Shown here piece by piece: positions 1 through 9,913 of a stretch of DNA of 64,000 nt; within the stretch, counting starts at the first letter, position 1, and the number at the start of each line of letters is the position of its first letter. Origin of the DNA: Auanema rhodensis (taxonomy: Eukaryota; Nematoda; Chromadorea; Rhabditida; Rhabditidae). The notes beneath the pieces were generated by a model, which made no database searches, was not told the origin of the DNA, and was given only the letters and a program-made list of their open reading frames with translations. The stretch is taken from assembly GCA_964057225.1 (NCBI GenBank), contig OZ059900.1, positions 16,693,638 to 16,757,637 on the forward strand, read 5' to 3'. The position numbers and the translations under genes are program-made.

Positions 1-22
1 CCCCTTATGGCTAATATTGATT

Positions 23-32
23 AAATCGATTT
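23..32. other. 10-base perfect palindrome, one per monomer
   Basis: AAATCGATTT reads the same on both strands. It occurs at monomer positions 23-32 and so recurs about every 342 bases through the array, apart from a few copies with private changes (m4 T32A, m90 T30A, m187 TTAATTCG). It could be a dyad for a DNA-binding dimer, but this is inference from symmetry alone. Confidence 0.5.
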
Positions 33-45
33 TTGTTCATATGAG

Positions 46-63
46 TCGTCAAATGCAACGAAT
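46..63 (-). other. Weak CENP-B-box-like half match, one per monomer
   Basis: On the minus strand monomer positions 63-46 read ATTCGTTGCATTTGACGA. The known CENP-B box needs TTCG, then A after four bases, then CGGG after two more. Here the TTCG, the TTG after it and the A are present, but the CGGG is not. With the core incomplete, a chance match in AT-rich sequence is likely. Confidence 0.2.
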
Positions 64-342
64 TTCAGCGTGTTACATACTAAAATGAAGCATTTTACAT
101 GCTGAACACTAGAAAAATACAAAAACACAGTATTTCCCATGAGAAATATTTTATTATGCTGGAAAACCAGTTTTTGGAAATTTCGCTGTAAACAAGGTTT
201 TGACTTACGATTTCATGTGTTCAAACTCATGCAATGTCAATGAAACCTAGCTCAAAATTGTTCGTACAACGTCTAGTTCCACTTTCACGACAAAAAAACA
301 GGGGTTAGAAAATTAAGGAAATTAGCATATTCTGAGGGCACG

Positions 343-684
343 CCCCTTATGGCTAATATTGATTAAATCGATTTTTGTTCATATGAGTCGTCAAATGCAA
401 CGAATTTCAGCGTGTTACACACTAAAATGAAGCATTTCACATGCTGAACACTAGAAGAATACAAAAACACAGTATTTCCCATGAGAAATATTTTATTATG
501 CTGGAAAACCAGTTTTTCGAAATTTCGCTGTAAACAAGGTTTTGACTTACGATTTCATGTGTTCAAACTCATGCAATGTCAATGAAACCTAGCTCAAAAT
601 TGTTCGTACAACGTCTAGTTCCACTTTCACGACAAAAAAACAAGGGTTAGAAAATTAAGGAAATTAGCATATTCTGAGGGCACG
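343..684. repeat. Monomer m2, exemplar of class B
   Basis: Class B differs from the consensus by T78C, T96C, A115G, G176C and G301A, seen here as GTTACACAC, ATTTCACAT, AGAAGAAT, TTTTTCG and CAAGGG. Change 176C creates the 10-base palindrome CGAAATTTCG, absent from other classes. Class B occurs from here to m82 (28039) and again from m162 (55060) onwards, but I saw no complete B monomer between them. Several later B copies have 301G instead of 301A (m49, m66, m82, m172, m185, m187). Confidence 0.93.
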
Positions 685-2394
685 CCCCTTATGGCTAATA
701 TTGATTAAATCGATTTTTGTTCATATGAGTCGTCAAATGCAACGAATTTCAGCGTGTTACATACTAAAATGAAGCATTTTACATGCTGAACACTAGAAAA
801 ATACAAAAACACAGTATTTCCCATGAGAAATATTTTATTATGCTGGAAAACCAGTTTTTGGAAATTTCGCTGTAAACAAGGTTTTGACTTACGATTTCAT
901 GTGTTCAAACTCATGCAATGTCAATGAAACCTAGCTCAAAATTGTTTGTACAACGTCTAGTTCCACTTTCACGACAAAAAAACAGGGGTTAGAAAATTAA
1001 GGAAATTAGCATATTCTGAGGGCACGCCCCTTATGGCTAATATTGATTAAATCGATTATTGTTCATATGAGTCGTCAAATGCAACGAATTTCAGCGTGTT
1101 ACATACTAAAATGAAGCATTTTACATGCTGAACACTAGAAAAATACAAAAACACAGTATTTCCCATGAGAAATATTTTATTATGCTGGAAAACCAGTTTT
1201 TGGAAATTTCGCTGTAAACAAGGTTTTGACTTACGATTTCATGTGTTCAAACTCATGCAATGTCAATGAAACCTAGCTCAAAATTGTTCGTACAACGTCT
1301 AGTTCCACTTTCACGACAAAAAAACAGGGGTTAGAAAATTAAGGAAATTAGCATATTCTGAGGGCACGCCCCTTATGGCTAATATTGATTAAATCGATTT
1401 TTGTTCATATGAGTCGTCAAATGCAACGAATTTCAGCGTGTTACATACTAAAATGAAGCATTTTACATGCTGAACACTAGAAAAATACAAAAACACAGTA
1501 TTTCCCATGAGAAATATTTTATTATGCTGGAAAACCAGTTTTTGGAAATTTCGCTGTAAACAAGGTTTTGACTTACGATTTCATGTGTTCAAACTCATGC
1601 AATGTCAATGAAACCTAGCTCAAAATTGTTCGTACAACGTCTAGTTCCACTTTCACGACAAAAAAACAGGGGTTAGAAAATTAAGGAAATTAGCATATTC
1701 TGAGGGCACGCCCCTTATGGCTAATATTGATTAAATCGATTTTTGTTCATATGAGTCGTCAAATGCAACGAATTTCAGCGTGTTACATACTAAAATGAAG
1801 CATTTTACATGCTGAACACTAGAAGAATACAAAAACACAGTATTTCCCATGAGAAATATTTTATCATGCTGGAAAACCAGTTTGTGGAAATTTCGCTGTA
1901 AACAAGGTTTTGACTTACGATTTCATGTGTTCAAACTCATGCAATGTCAATGAAACCTAGCTCAAAATTGTTCGTACAACGTCTAGTTCCACTTTCACGA
2001 CAAAAAAACAGGGGTTAGAAAATTAAGGAAATTAGCATATTCTGAGGGCACGCCCCTTATGGCTAATATTGATTAAATCGATTTTTGTTCATATGAGTCG
2101 TCAAATGCAACGAATTTCAGCGTGTTACATACTAAAATGAAGCATTTTACATGCTGAACACTAGAAGAATACAAAAACACAGTATTTCCCATGAGAAATA
2201 TTTTATTATGCTGGAAAACCAGTTTTTGGAAATTTCGCTGTAAACAAGGTTTTGACTTACGATTTCATGTGTTCAAACTCATGCAATGTCAATGAAACCT
2301 AGCTCAAAATTGTTCGTACAACGTCTAGTTCCACTTTCACGACAAAAAAACAGGGGTTAGAAAATTAAAGAAATTAGCATATTCTGAGGGCACG
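685..2394. repeat. Monomers m3-m7, mixed A and D copies
   Basis: m3 is A with 263T. m4 is A with a private T32A. m5 is A. m6 has 115G, 174G and 155C, a D copy carrying one C-class base. m7 has 115G without 174G and a private change near 317 (ATTAAAG). I see no internal higher-order order here. The segment sits directly left of the 7-monomer HOR. Confidence 0.9.
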
Positions 2395-2736
2395 CCCCTT
2401 ATGGCTAATATTGATTAAATCGATTTTTGTTCATATGAGTCGTCAAATGCAACGAATTTCAGCGTGTTACATACTAAAATGAAGCATTTTACATGCTGAA
2501 CACTAGAAAAATACAAAAACACAGTATTTCCCATGAGAAATATTTTATCATGCTGGAAAACCAGTTTTTGGAAATTTCGCTGTAAACAAGGTTTTGACTT
2601 ACGATTTCATGTGTTCAAACTCATGCAATGTCAATGAAACCTAGCTCAAAATTGTTTGTACAACGTCTAGTTCCACTTTCACGACAAAAAAACAAGGGTT
2701 AGAAAATTAAGGAAATTAGCATATTCTGAGGGCACG
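2395..2736. repeat. Monomer m8, exemplar of class C
   Basis: Class C carries T155C (TTATCATG), C263T (GTTTGTAC) and G301A (CAAGGG). The 263 change turns a CpG into TpG and makes the 8-base palindrome TTGTACAA. In the 30-50 kb region many C copies have 301G instead, for example m95, m113, m129, m137 and m142. C is the usual first member of the short C-A-B order in the left part of the array. Confidence 0.93.
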
Positions 2737-3078
2737 CCCCTTATGGCTAATATTGATTAAATCGATTTTTGTTCATATGAGTCGTCAAATGCAACGAATT
2801 TCAGCGTGTTACATACTAAAATGAAGCATTTTACATGCTGAACACTAGCAAAATACAAAAACACAGTATTTCCCATGAGAAATATTTTATTATGCTGGAA
2901 AACCAGTTTTTGGAAATTTCGCTGTAAACAAGGTTTTGACTTACGATTTCATGTGTTCAAACTCATGCAATGTCAATGAAACCTAGCTCAAAATTGTTCG
3001 TACAACGTCTAGTTCCACTTTCACGACAAAAAAACAGGGGTTAGAAAATTAAGGAAATTAGCATATTCTGAGGGCACG

Positions 3079-3419
3079 CCCCTTATGGCTAATATTGATT
3101 AAATCGATTTTTGTTCATATGAGTCGTCAAATGCAACGAATTTCAGCGTGTTACACACTAAAATGAAGCATTTCACATGCTGAACACTAGAAGAATACAA
3201 AACACAGTATTTCCTATGAGAAATATTTTATTATGCTGGAAAACCAGTTTTTCGAAATTTCGCTGTAAACAAGGTTTTGACTTACGATTTCATGTGTTCA
3301 AACTCATGCAATGTCAATGAAACCTAGCTCAAAATTGTTCGTACAACGTCTAGTTCCACTTTCACGACAAAAAAACAAGGGTTAGAAAATTAAGGAAATT
3401 AGCATATTCTGAGGGCACG
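3079..3419. repeat. 341-bp B monomer m10 with deletion in the A run
   Basis: The sequence reads AATACAAAACACAG where other copies have five A, and TTCCTATG where others have TTCCCATG. Both marks recur together in m17 (5471-5811), exactly 2392 bases on. This is one mutation event copied by the 7-monomer duplication. Confidence 0.93.
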
Positions 3420-4445
3420 CCCCTTATGGCTAATATTGATTAAATCGATTTTTGTTCATATGAGTCGTCAAATGCAACGAATTTCAGCGTGTTACATACT
3501 AAAATGAAGCATTTTACATGCTGAACACTAGAAAAATACAAAAACACAGTATTTCCCATGAGAAATATTTTATTATGCTGGAAAACCAGTTTTTGGAAAT
3601 TTCGCTGTAAACAAGGTTTTGACTTACGATTTCATGTGTTCAAACTCATGCAATGTCAATGAAACCTAGCTCAAAATTGTTCGTACAACGTCTAGTTCCA
3701 CTTTCACGACAAAAAAACAGGGGTTAGAAAATTAAGGAAATTAGCATATTCTGAGGGCACGCCCCTTATGGCTAATATTGATTAAATCGATTTTTGTTCA
3801 TATGAGTCGTCAAATGCAACGAATTTCAGCGTGTTACATACTAAAATGAAGCATTTTACATGCTGAACACTAGAAAAATACAAAAACACAGTATTTCCCA
3901 TGAGAAATATTTTATCATGCTGGAAAACCAGTTTTTGGAAATTTCGCTGTAAACAAGGTTTTGACTTACGATTTCATGTGTTCAAACTCATGCAATGTCA
4001 ATGAAACCTAGCTCAAAATTGTTTGTACAACGTCTAGTTCCACTTTCACGACAAAAAAACAAGGGTTAGAAAATTAAGGAAATTAGCATATTCTGAGGGC
4101 ACGCCCCTTATGGCTAATATTGATTAAATCGATTTTTGTTCATATGAGTCGTCAAATGCAACGAATTTCAGCGTGTTACATACTAAAATGAAGCATTTTA
4201 CATGCTGAACACTAGAAAAATACAAAAACACAGTATTTCCCATGAGAAATATTTTATTATGCTGGAAAACCAGTTTTTGGAAATTTCGCTGTAAACAAGG
4301 TTTTGACTTACGATTTCATGTGTTCAAACTCATGCAATGTCAATGAAACCTAGCTCAAAATTGTTCGTACAACGTCTAGTTCCACTTTCACGACAAAAAA
4401 ACAGGGGTTAGAAAATTAAGGAAATTAGCATATTCTGAGGGCACG

Positions 4446-4786
4446 CCCCTTATGGCTAATATTGATTAAATCGATTTTTGTTCATATGAGTCGTCAAATG
4501 CAACGAATTTCAGCGTGTTACACACTAAAATGAAGCATTTCACATGCTGAACACTAGAAGAATACAAAAACACAGTTTTTCCATGAGAAATATTTTATTA
4601 TGCTGGAAAACCAGTTTTTCGAAATTTCGCTGTAAACAAGGTTTTGACTTACGATTTCATGTGTTCAAACTCATGCAATGTCAATGAAACCTAGCTCAAA
4701 ATTGTTCGTACAACGTCTAGTTCCACTTTCACGACAAAAAAACAAGGGTTAGAAAATTAAGGAAATTAGCATATTCTGAGGGCACG
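4446..4786. repeat. 341-bp B monomer m14 with deletion near position 132-137
   Basis: CAGTTTTTCCATGAG replaces CAGTATTTCCCATGAG, a loss of one base with a nearby substitution. The same change is found in m21, m22 and, far away, m180 (61217-61557), so these four copies share an ancestor. Confidence 0.93.
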
Positions 4787-5470
4787 CCCCTTATGGCTAA
4801 TATTGATTAAATCGATTTTTGTTCATATGAGTCGTCAAATGCAACGAATTTCAGCGTGTTACATACTAAAATGAAGCATTTTACATGCTGAACACTAGAA
4901 AAATACAAAAACACAGTATTTCCCATGAGAAATATTTTATCATGCTGGAAAACCAGTTTTTGGAAATTTCGCTGTAAACAAGGTTTTGACTTACGATTTC
5001 ATGTGTTCAAACTCATGCAATGTCAATGAAACCTAGCTCAAAATTGTTTGTACAACGTCTAGTTCCACTTTCACGACAAAAAAACAAGGGTTAGAAAATT
5101 AAGGAAATTAGCATATTCTGAGGGCACGCCCCTTATGGCTAATATTGATTAAATCGATTTTTGTTCATATGAGTCGTCAAATGCAACGAATTTCAGCGTG
5201 TTACATACTAAAATGAAGCATTTTACATGCTGAACACTAGAAAAATACAAAAACACAGTATTTCCCATGAGAAATATTTTATTATGCTGGAAAACCAGTT
5301 TTTGGAAATTTCGCTGTAAACAAGGTTTTGACTTACGATTTCATGTGTTCAAACTCATGCAATGTCAATGAAACCTAGCTCAAAATTGTTCGTACAACGT
5401 CTAGTTCCACTTTCACGACAAAAAAACAGGGGTTAGAAAATTAAGGAAATTAGCATATTCTGAGGGCACG

Positions 5471-5811
5471 CCCCTTATGGCTAATATTGATTAAATCGAT
5501 TTTTGTTCATATGAGTCGTCAAATGCAACGAATTTCAGCGTGTTACACACTAAAATGAAGCATTTCACATGCTGAACACTAGAAGAATACAAAACACAGT
5601 ATTTCCTATGAGAAATATTTTATTATGCTGGAAAACCAGTTTTTCGAAATTTCGCTGTAAACAAGGTTTTGACTTACGATTTCATGTGTTCAAACTCATG
5701 CAATGTCAATGAAACCTAGCTCAAAATTGTTCGTACAACGTCTAGTTCCACTTTCACGACAAAAAAACAAGGGTTAGAAAATTAAGGAAATTAGCATATT
5801 CTGAGGGCACG
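5471..5811. repeat. 341-bp B monomer m17, partner of m10
   Basis: It shares with m10 the missing A in the run at 121-125 and the C138T change, besides all class-B bases. It is the third member of the second 7-monomer unit, as m10 is of the first. Confidence 0.93.
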
Positions 5812-6837
5812 CCCCTTATGGCTAATATTGATTAAATCGATTTTTGTTCATATGAGTCGTCAAATGCAACGAATTTCAGCGTGTTACATACTAAAATGAA
5901 GCATTTCACATGCTGAACACTAGAAAAATACAAAAACACAGTATTTCCCATGAGAAATATTTTATTATGCTGGAAAACCAGTTTTTGGAAATTTCGCTGT
6001 AAACAAGGTTTTGACTTACGATTTCATGTGTTCAAACTCATGCAATGTCAATGAAACCTAGCTCAAAATTGTTCGTACAACGTCTAGTTCCACTTTCACG
6101 ACAAAAAAACAGGGGTTAGAAAATTAAGGAAATTAGCATATTCTGAGGGCACGCCCCTTATGGCTAATATTGATTAAATCGATTTTTGTTCATATGAGTC
6201 GTCAAATGCAACGAATTTCAGCGTGTTACATACTAAAATGAAGCATTTTACATGCTGAACACTAGAAAAATACAAAAACACAGTATTTCCCATGAGAAAT
6301 ATTTTATCATGCTGGAAAACCAGTTTTTGGAAATTTCGCTGTAAACAAGGTTTTGACTTACGATTTCATGTGTTCAAACTCATGCAATGTCAATGAAACC
6401 TAGCTCAAAATTGTTTGTACAACGTCTAGTTCCACTTTCACGACAAAAAAACAAGGGTTAGAAAATTAAGGAAATTAGCATATTCTGAGGGCACGCCCCT
6501 TATGGCTAATATTGATTAAATCGATTTTTGTTCATATGAGTCGTCAAATGCAACGAATTTCAGCGTGTTACATACTAAAATGAAGCATTTTACATGCTGA
6601 ACACTAGAAAAATACAAAAACACAGTATTTCCCATGAGAAATATTTTATTATGCTGGAAAACCAGTTTTTGGAAATTTCGCTGTAAACAAGGTTTTGACT
6701 TACGATTTCATGTGTTCAAACTCATGCAATGTCAATGAAACCTAGCTCAAAATTGTTCGTACAACGTCTAGTTCCACTTTCACGACAAAAAAACAGGGGT
6801 TAGAAAATTAAGGAAATTAGCATATTCTGAGGGCACG

Positions 6838-7178
6838 CCCCTTATGGCTAATATTGATTAAATCGATTTTTGTTCATATGAGTCGTCAAATGCAACGAAT
6901 TTCAGCGTGTTACACACTAAAATGAAGCATTTCACATGCTGAACACTAGAAGAATACAAAAACACAGTTTTTCCATGAGAAATATTTTATTATGCTGGAA
7001 AACCAGTTTTTGGAAATTTCGCTGTAAACAAGGTTTTGACTTACGATTTCATGTGTTCAAACTCATGCAATGTCAATGAAACCTAGCTCAAAATTGTTCG
7101 TACAACGTCTAGTTCCACTTTCACGACAAAAAAACAGGGGTTAGAAAATTAAGGAAATTAGCATATTCTGAGGGCACG
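6838..7178. repeat. Chimeric 341-bp monomer m21 (B left, A right)
   Basis: The left half has 78C, 96C, 115G and the CAGTTTTTCC deletion, all B marks. The right half has TTTTTGG at 171-177 and CAGGGG at 299-304, the A state. The switch lies between monomer positions about 138 and 176. The neighbour m22 has the same deletion and the full B right half. This fits a crossover or conversion tract ending inside a monomer. Confidence 0.85.
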
Positions 7179-7519
7179 CCCCTTATGGCTAATATTGATT
7201 AAATCGATTTTTGTTCATATGAGTCGTCAAATGCAACGAATTTCAGCGTGTTACACACTAAAATGAAGCATTTCACATGCTGAACACTAGAAGAATACAA
7301 AAACACAGTTTTTCCATGAGAAATATTTTATTATGCTGGAAAACCAGTTTTTCGAAATTTCGCTGTAAACAAGGTTTTGACTTACGATTTCATGTGTTCA
7401 AACTCATGCAATGTCAATGAAACCTAGCTCAAAATTGTTCGTACAACGTCTAGTTCCACTTTCACGACAAAAAAACAAGGGTTAGAAAATTAAGGAAATT
7501 AGCATATTCTGAGGGCACG
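7179..7519. repeat. 341-bp B monomer m22
   Basis: It is full class B (78C, 96C, 115G, 176C, 301A) with the CAGTTTTTCC deletion, as in m14. B follows B here, breaking the C-A-B rhythm and marking the right edge of the 7-monomer HOR. It starts the class order B-A-D-C-A-B-C that recurs at 61217. Confidence 0.92.
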
Positions 7520-7861
7520 CCCCTTATGGCTAATATTGATTAAATCGATTTTTGTTCATATGAGTCGTCAAATGCAACGAATTTCAGCGTGTTACATACT
7601 AAAATGAAGCATTTTACATGCTGAACACTAGAAAAATACAAAAACACAGTATTTCCCATGAGAAATATTTTATTATGCTGGAAAACCAGTTTTTGGAAAT
7701 TTCGCTGTAAACAAGGTTTTGACTTACGATTTCATGTGTTCAAACTCATGCAAGGTCAATGAAACCTAGCTCAAAATTGTTCGTACAACGTCTAGTTCCA
7801 CTTTCACGACAAAAAAACAGGGGTTAGAAAATTAAGGAAATTAGCATATTCTGAGGGCACG

Positions 7862-8203
7862 CCCCTTATGGCTAATATTGATTAAATCGATTTTTGTTCA
7901 TATGAGTCGTCAAATGCAACGAATTTCAGCGTGTTACATACTAAAATGAAGCATTTTACATGCTGAACACTAGAAGAATACAAAAACACAGTATTTCCCA
8001 TGAGAAATATTTTATTATGCTGGAAAACCAGTTTGTGGAAATTTCGCTGTAAACAAGGTTTTGACTTACGATTTCATGTGTTCAAACTCATGCAATGTCA
8101 ATGAAACCTAGCTCAAAATTGTTCGTACAACGTCTAGTTCCACTTTCACGACAAAAAAACAGGGGTTAGAAAATTAAGGAAATTAGCATATTCTGAGGGC
8201 ACG
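7862..8203. repeat. Monomer m24, exemplar of class D
   Basis: Class D has A115G (AGAAGAAT) and T174G (AGTTTGTGG) with otherwise consensus bases. D copies are found in all parts of the array. A subset from 33.5 kb on also has C238T (GCAATGTTAATG), for example m99, m102, m104, m117, m120, m122, m150 and m158. Another subset has 78A (m72, m74, m94, m112). Confidence 0.92.
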
Positions 8204-8887
8204 CCCCTTATGGCTAATATTGATTAAATCGATTTTTGTTCATATGAGTCGTCAAATGCAACGAATTTCAGCGTGTTACATACTAAAATGAAGCATTTTA
8301 CATGCTGAACACTAGAAAAATACAAAAACACAGTATTTCCCATGAGAAATATTTTATCATGCTGGAAAACCAGTTTTTGGAAATTTCGCTGTAAACAAGG
8401 TTTTGACTTACGATTTCATGTGTTCAAACTCATGCAATGTCAATGAAACCTAGCTCAAAATTGTTTGTACAACGTCTAGTTCCACTTTCACGACAAAAAA
8501 ACAAGGGTTAGAAAATTAAGGAAATTAGCATATTCTGAGGGCACGCCCCTTATGGCTAATATTGATTAAATCGATTTTTGTTCATATGAGTCGTCAAATG
8601 CAACGAATTTCAGCGTGTTACATACTAAAATGAAGCATTTTACATGCTGAACACTAGAAAAATACAAAAACACAGTATTTCCCATGAGAAATATTTTATT
8701 ATGCTGGAAAACCAGTTTTTGGAAATTTCGCTGTAAACAAGGTTTTGACTTACGATTTCATGTGTTCAAACTCATGCAATGTCAATGAAACCTAGGTCAA
8801 AATTGTTCGTACAACGTCTAGTTCCACTTTCACGACAAAAAAACAGGGGTTAGAAAATTAAGGAAATTAGCATATTCTGAGGGCACG

Positions 8888-9229
8888 CCCCTTATGGCTA
8901 ATATTGATTAAATCGATTTTTGTTCATATGAGTCGTCAAATGCAACGAATTTCAGCGTGTTACACACTAAAATGAAGCATTTCACATGCTGAACACTAGA
9001 AGAATACAAAAACACAGTATTTCCCATGAGAAATATTTTATTATGCTGGAAAACCAGTTTTTGGAAATTTCGCTGTAAACAAGGTTTTGACTTACGATTT
9101 CATGTGTTCAAACTCATGCAATGTCAATGAAACCTAGCTCAAAATTGTTCGTACAACGTCTAGTTCCACTTTCACGACAAAAAAACAGGGGTTAGAAAAT
9201 TAAGGAAATTAGCATATTCTGAGGGCACG
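8888..9229. repeat. Chimeric monomer m27 (B left half, A right half)
   Basis: It carries 78C, 96C and 115G, then 176G and 301G. Length is 342, so it lacks the deletion of m21. The same state is found in m40 (13334-13675) and m55 (18464-18805), which are partners within the 15-monomer HOR. Confidence 0.85.
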
Positions 9230-9913
9230 CCCCTTATGGCTAATATTGATTAAATCGATTTTTGTTCATATGAGTCGTCAAATGCAACGAATTTCAGCGT
9301 GTTACATACTAAAATGAAGCATTTTACATGCTGAACACTAGAAAAATACAAAAACACAGTATTTCCCATGAGAAATATTTTATCATGCTGGAAAACCAGT
9401 TTTTGGAAATTTCGCTGTAAACAAGGTTTTGACTTACGATTTCATGTGTTCAAACTCATGCAATGTCAATGAAACCTAGCTCAAAATTGTTTGTACAACG
9501 TCTAGTTCCACTTTCACGACAAAAAAACAAGGGTTAGAAAATTAAGGAAATTAGCATATTCTGAGGGCACGCCCCTTATGGCTAATATTGATTAAATCGA
9601 TTTTTGTTCATATGAGTCGTCAAATGCAACGAATTTCAGCGTGTTACATACTAAAATGAAGCATTTTACATGCTGAACACTAGAAAAATACAAAAACACA
9701 GTATTTCCCATGAGAAATATTTTATTATGCTGGAAAACCAGTTTTTGGAAATTTCGCTGTAAACAAGGTTTTGACTTACGATTTCATGTGTTCAAACTCA
9801 TGCAATGTCAATGAAACCTAGCTCAAAATTGTTCGTACAACGTCTAGTTCCACTTTCACGACAAAAAAACAGGGGTTAGAAAATTAAGGAAATTAGCATA
9901 TTCTGAGGGCACG

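Larger units (their letters stand above)
1..342. repeat. Reference monomer m1, class A (consensus)
   Basis: This copy carries the majority base at all the diagnostic sites and serves as my coordinate system. Landmarks by monomer position are: CCCCTTATGG at 1-10, the palindrome AAATCGATTT at 23-32, CATATG at 38-43, the variable site 78, GGAAAACCAG at 161-170, the T run at 171-175, TTTCGCTGTA at 181-190, TTCGTACAAC at 261-270, the A7 run at 292-298, GGGG at 301-304, and the terminal GAGGGCACG. Class A is the most frequent class in every part of the array except the E/F zone around 29-54 kb. I see no clear half-monomer (171-bp) internal duplication, only short scattered similarities. Confidence 0.95.
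2395..4786. repeat. 7-monomer HOR, copy 1 (m8-m14)
   Basis: The class order is C A B A C A B, length 2392 bp. Two B members carry one-base deletions: m10 (3079-3419) has one A fewer in the A run at 121-125 plus C138T, and m14 (4446-4786) reads CAGTTTTTCCATGAG. The same order with the same two deletions follows directly in 4787-7178, so the pair is a tandem duplication. m9 has a private A113C not found in its partner m16. Confidence 0.92.
4787..7178. repeat. 7-monomer HOR, copy 2 (m15-m21)
   Basis: The order is C A B A C A B, length 2392 bp, the same as copy 1. m17 (5471-5811) repeats the deletion and C138T of m10, and m21 (6838-7178) repeats the deletion of m14. m18 differs from m11 by 96C. 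The last member, m21, changes character halfway: its left half is B with the deletion, but it has 176G and 301G as in A. The monomer that matches m14 along its whole length is m22 (7179-7519). Confidence 0.92.
7520..9913. repeat. Monomers m23-m29, order A D C A B' C A
   Basis: m23 is A with a private T235G. m24 is D. m25 is C. m26 is A with 251G (CTAGGTC). m27 is B' (B left half, but 176G and 301G). m28 is C and m29 is A. The run has no adjacent tandem copy, but its order with the preceding B deletion copy is paralleled at 61217-63609. Confidence 0.88.

Noticed and set aside
161-180. Hairpin or terminator in GGAAAACCAGTTTTTGG followed by A/T
   Set aside because: The possible stem is only about three to five base pairs, it recurs in every monomer, and there is no gene to terminate.
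1-342. Internal 171-bp dimer within the monomer
   Set aside because: Short similarities exist (CGATTT at 27 and 208; GCAACG at 55 and GCAATG at 231), but offsets differ (181 and 176) and do not extend, so an ancient dimer cannot be supported by eye.
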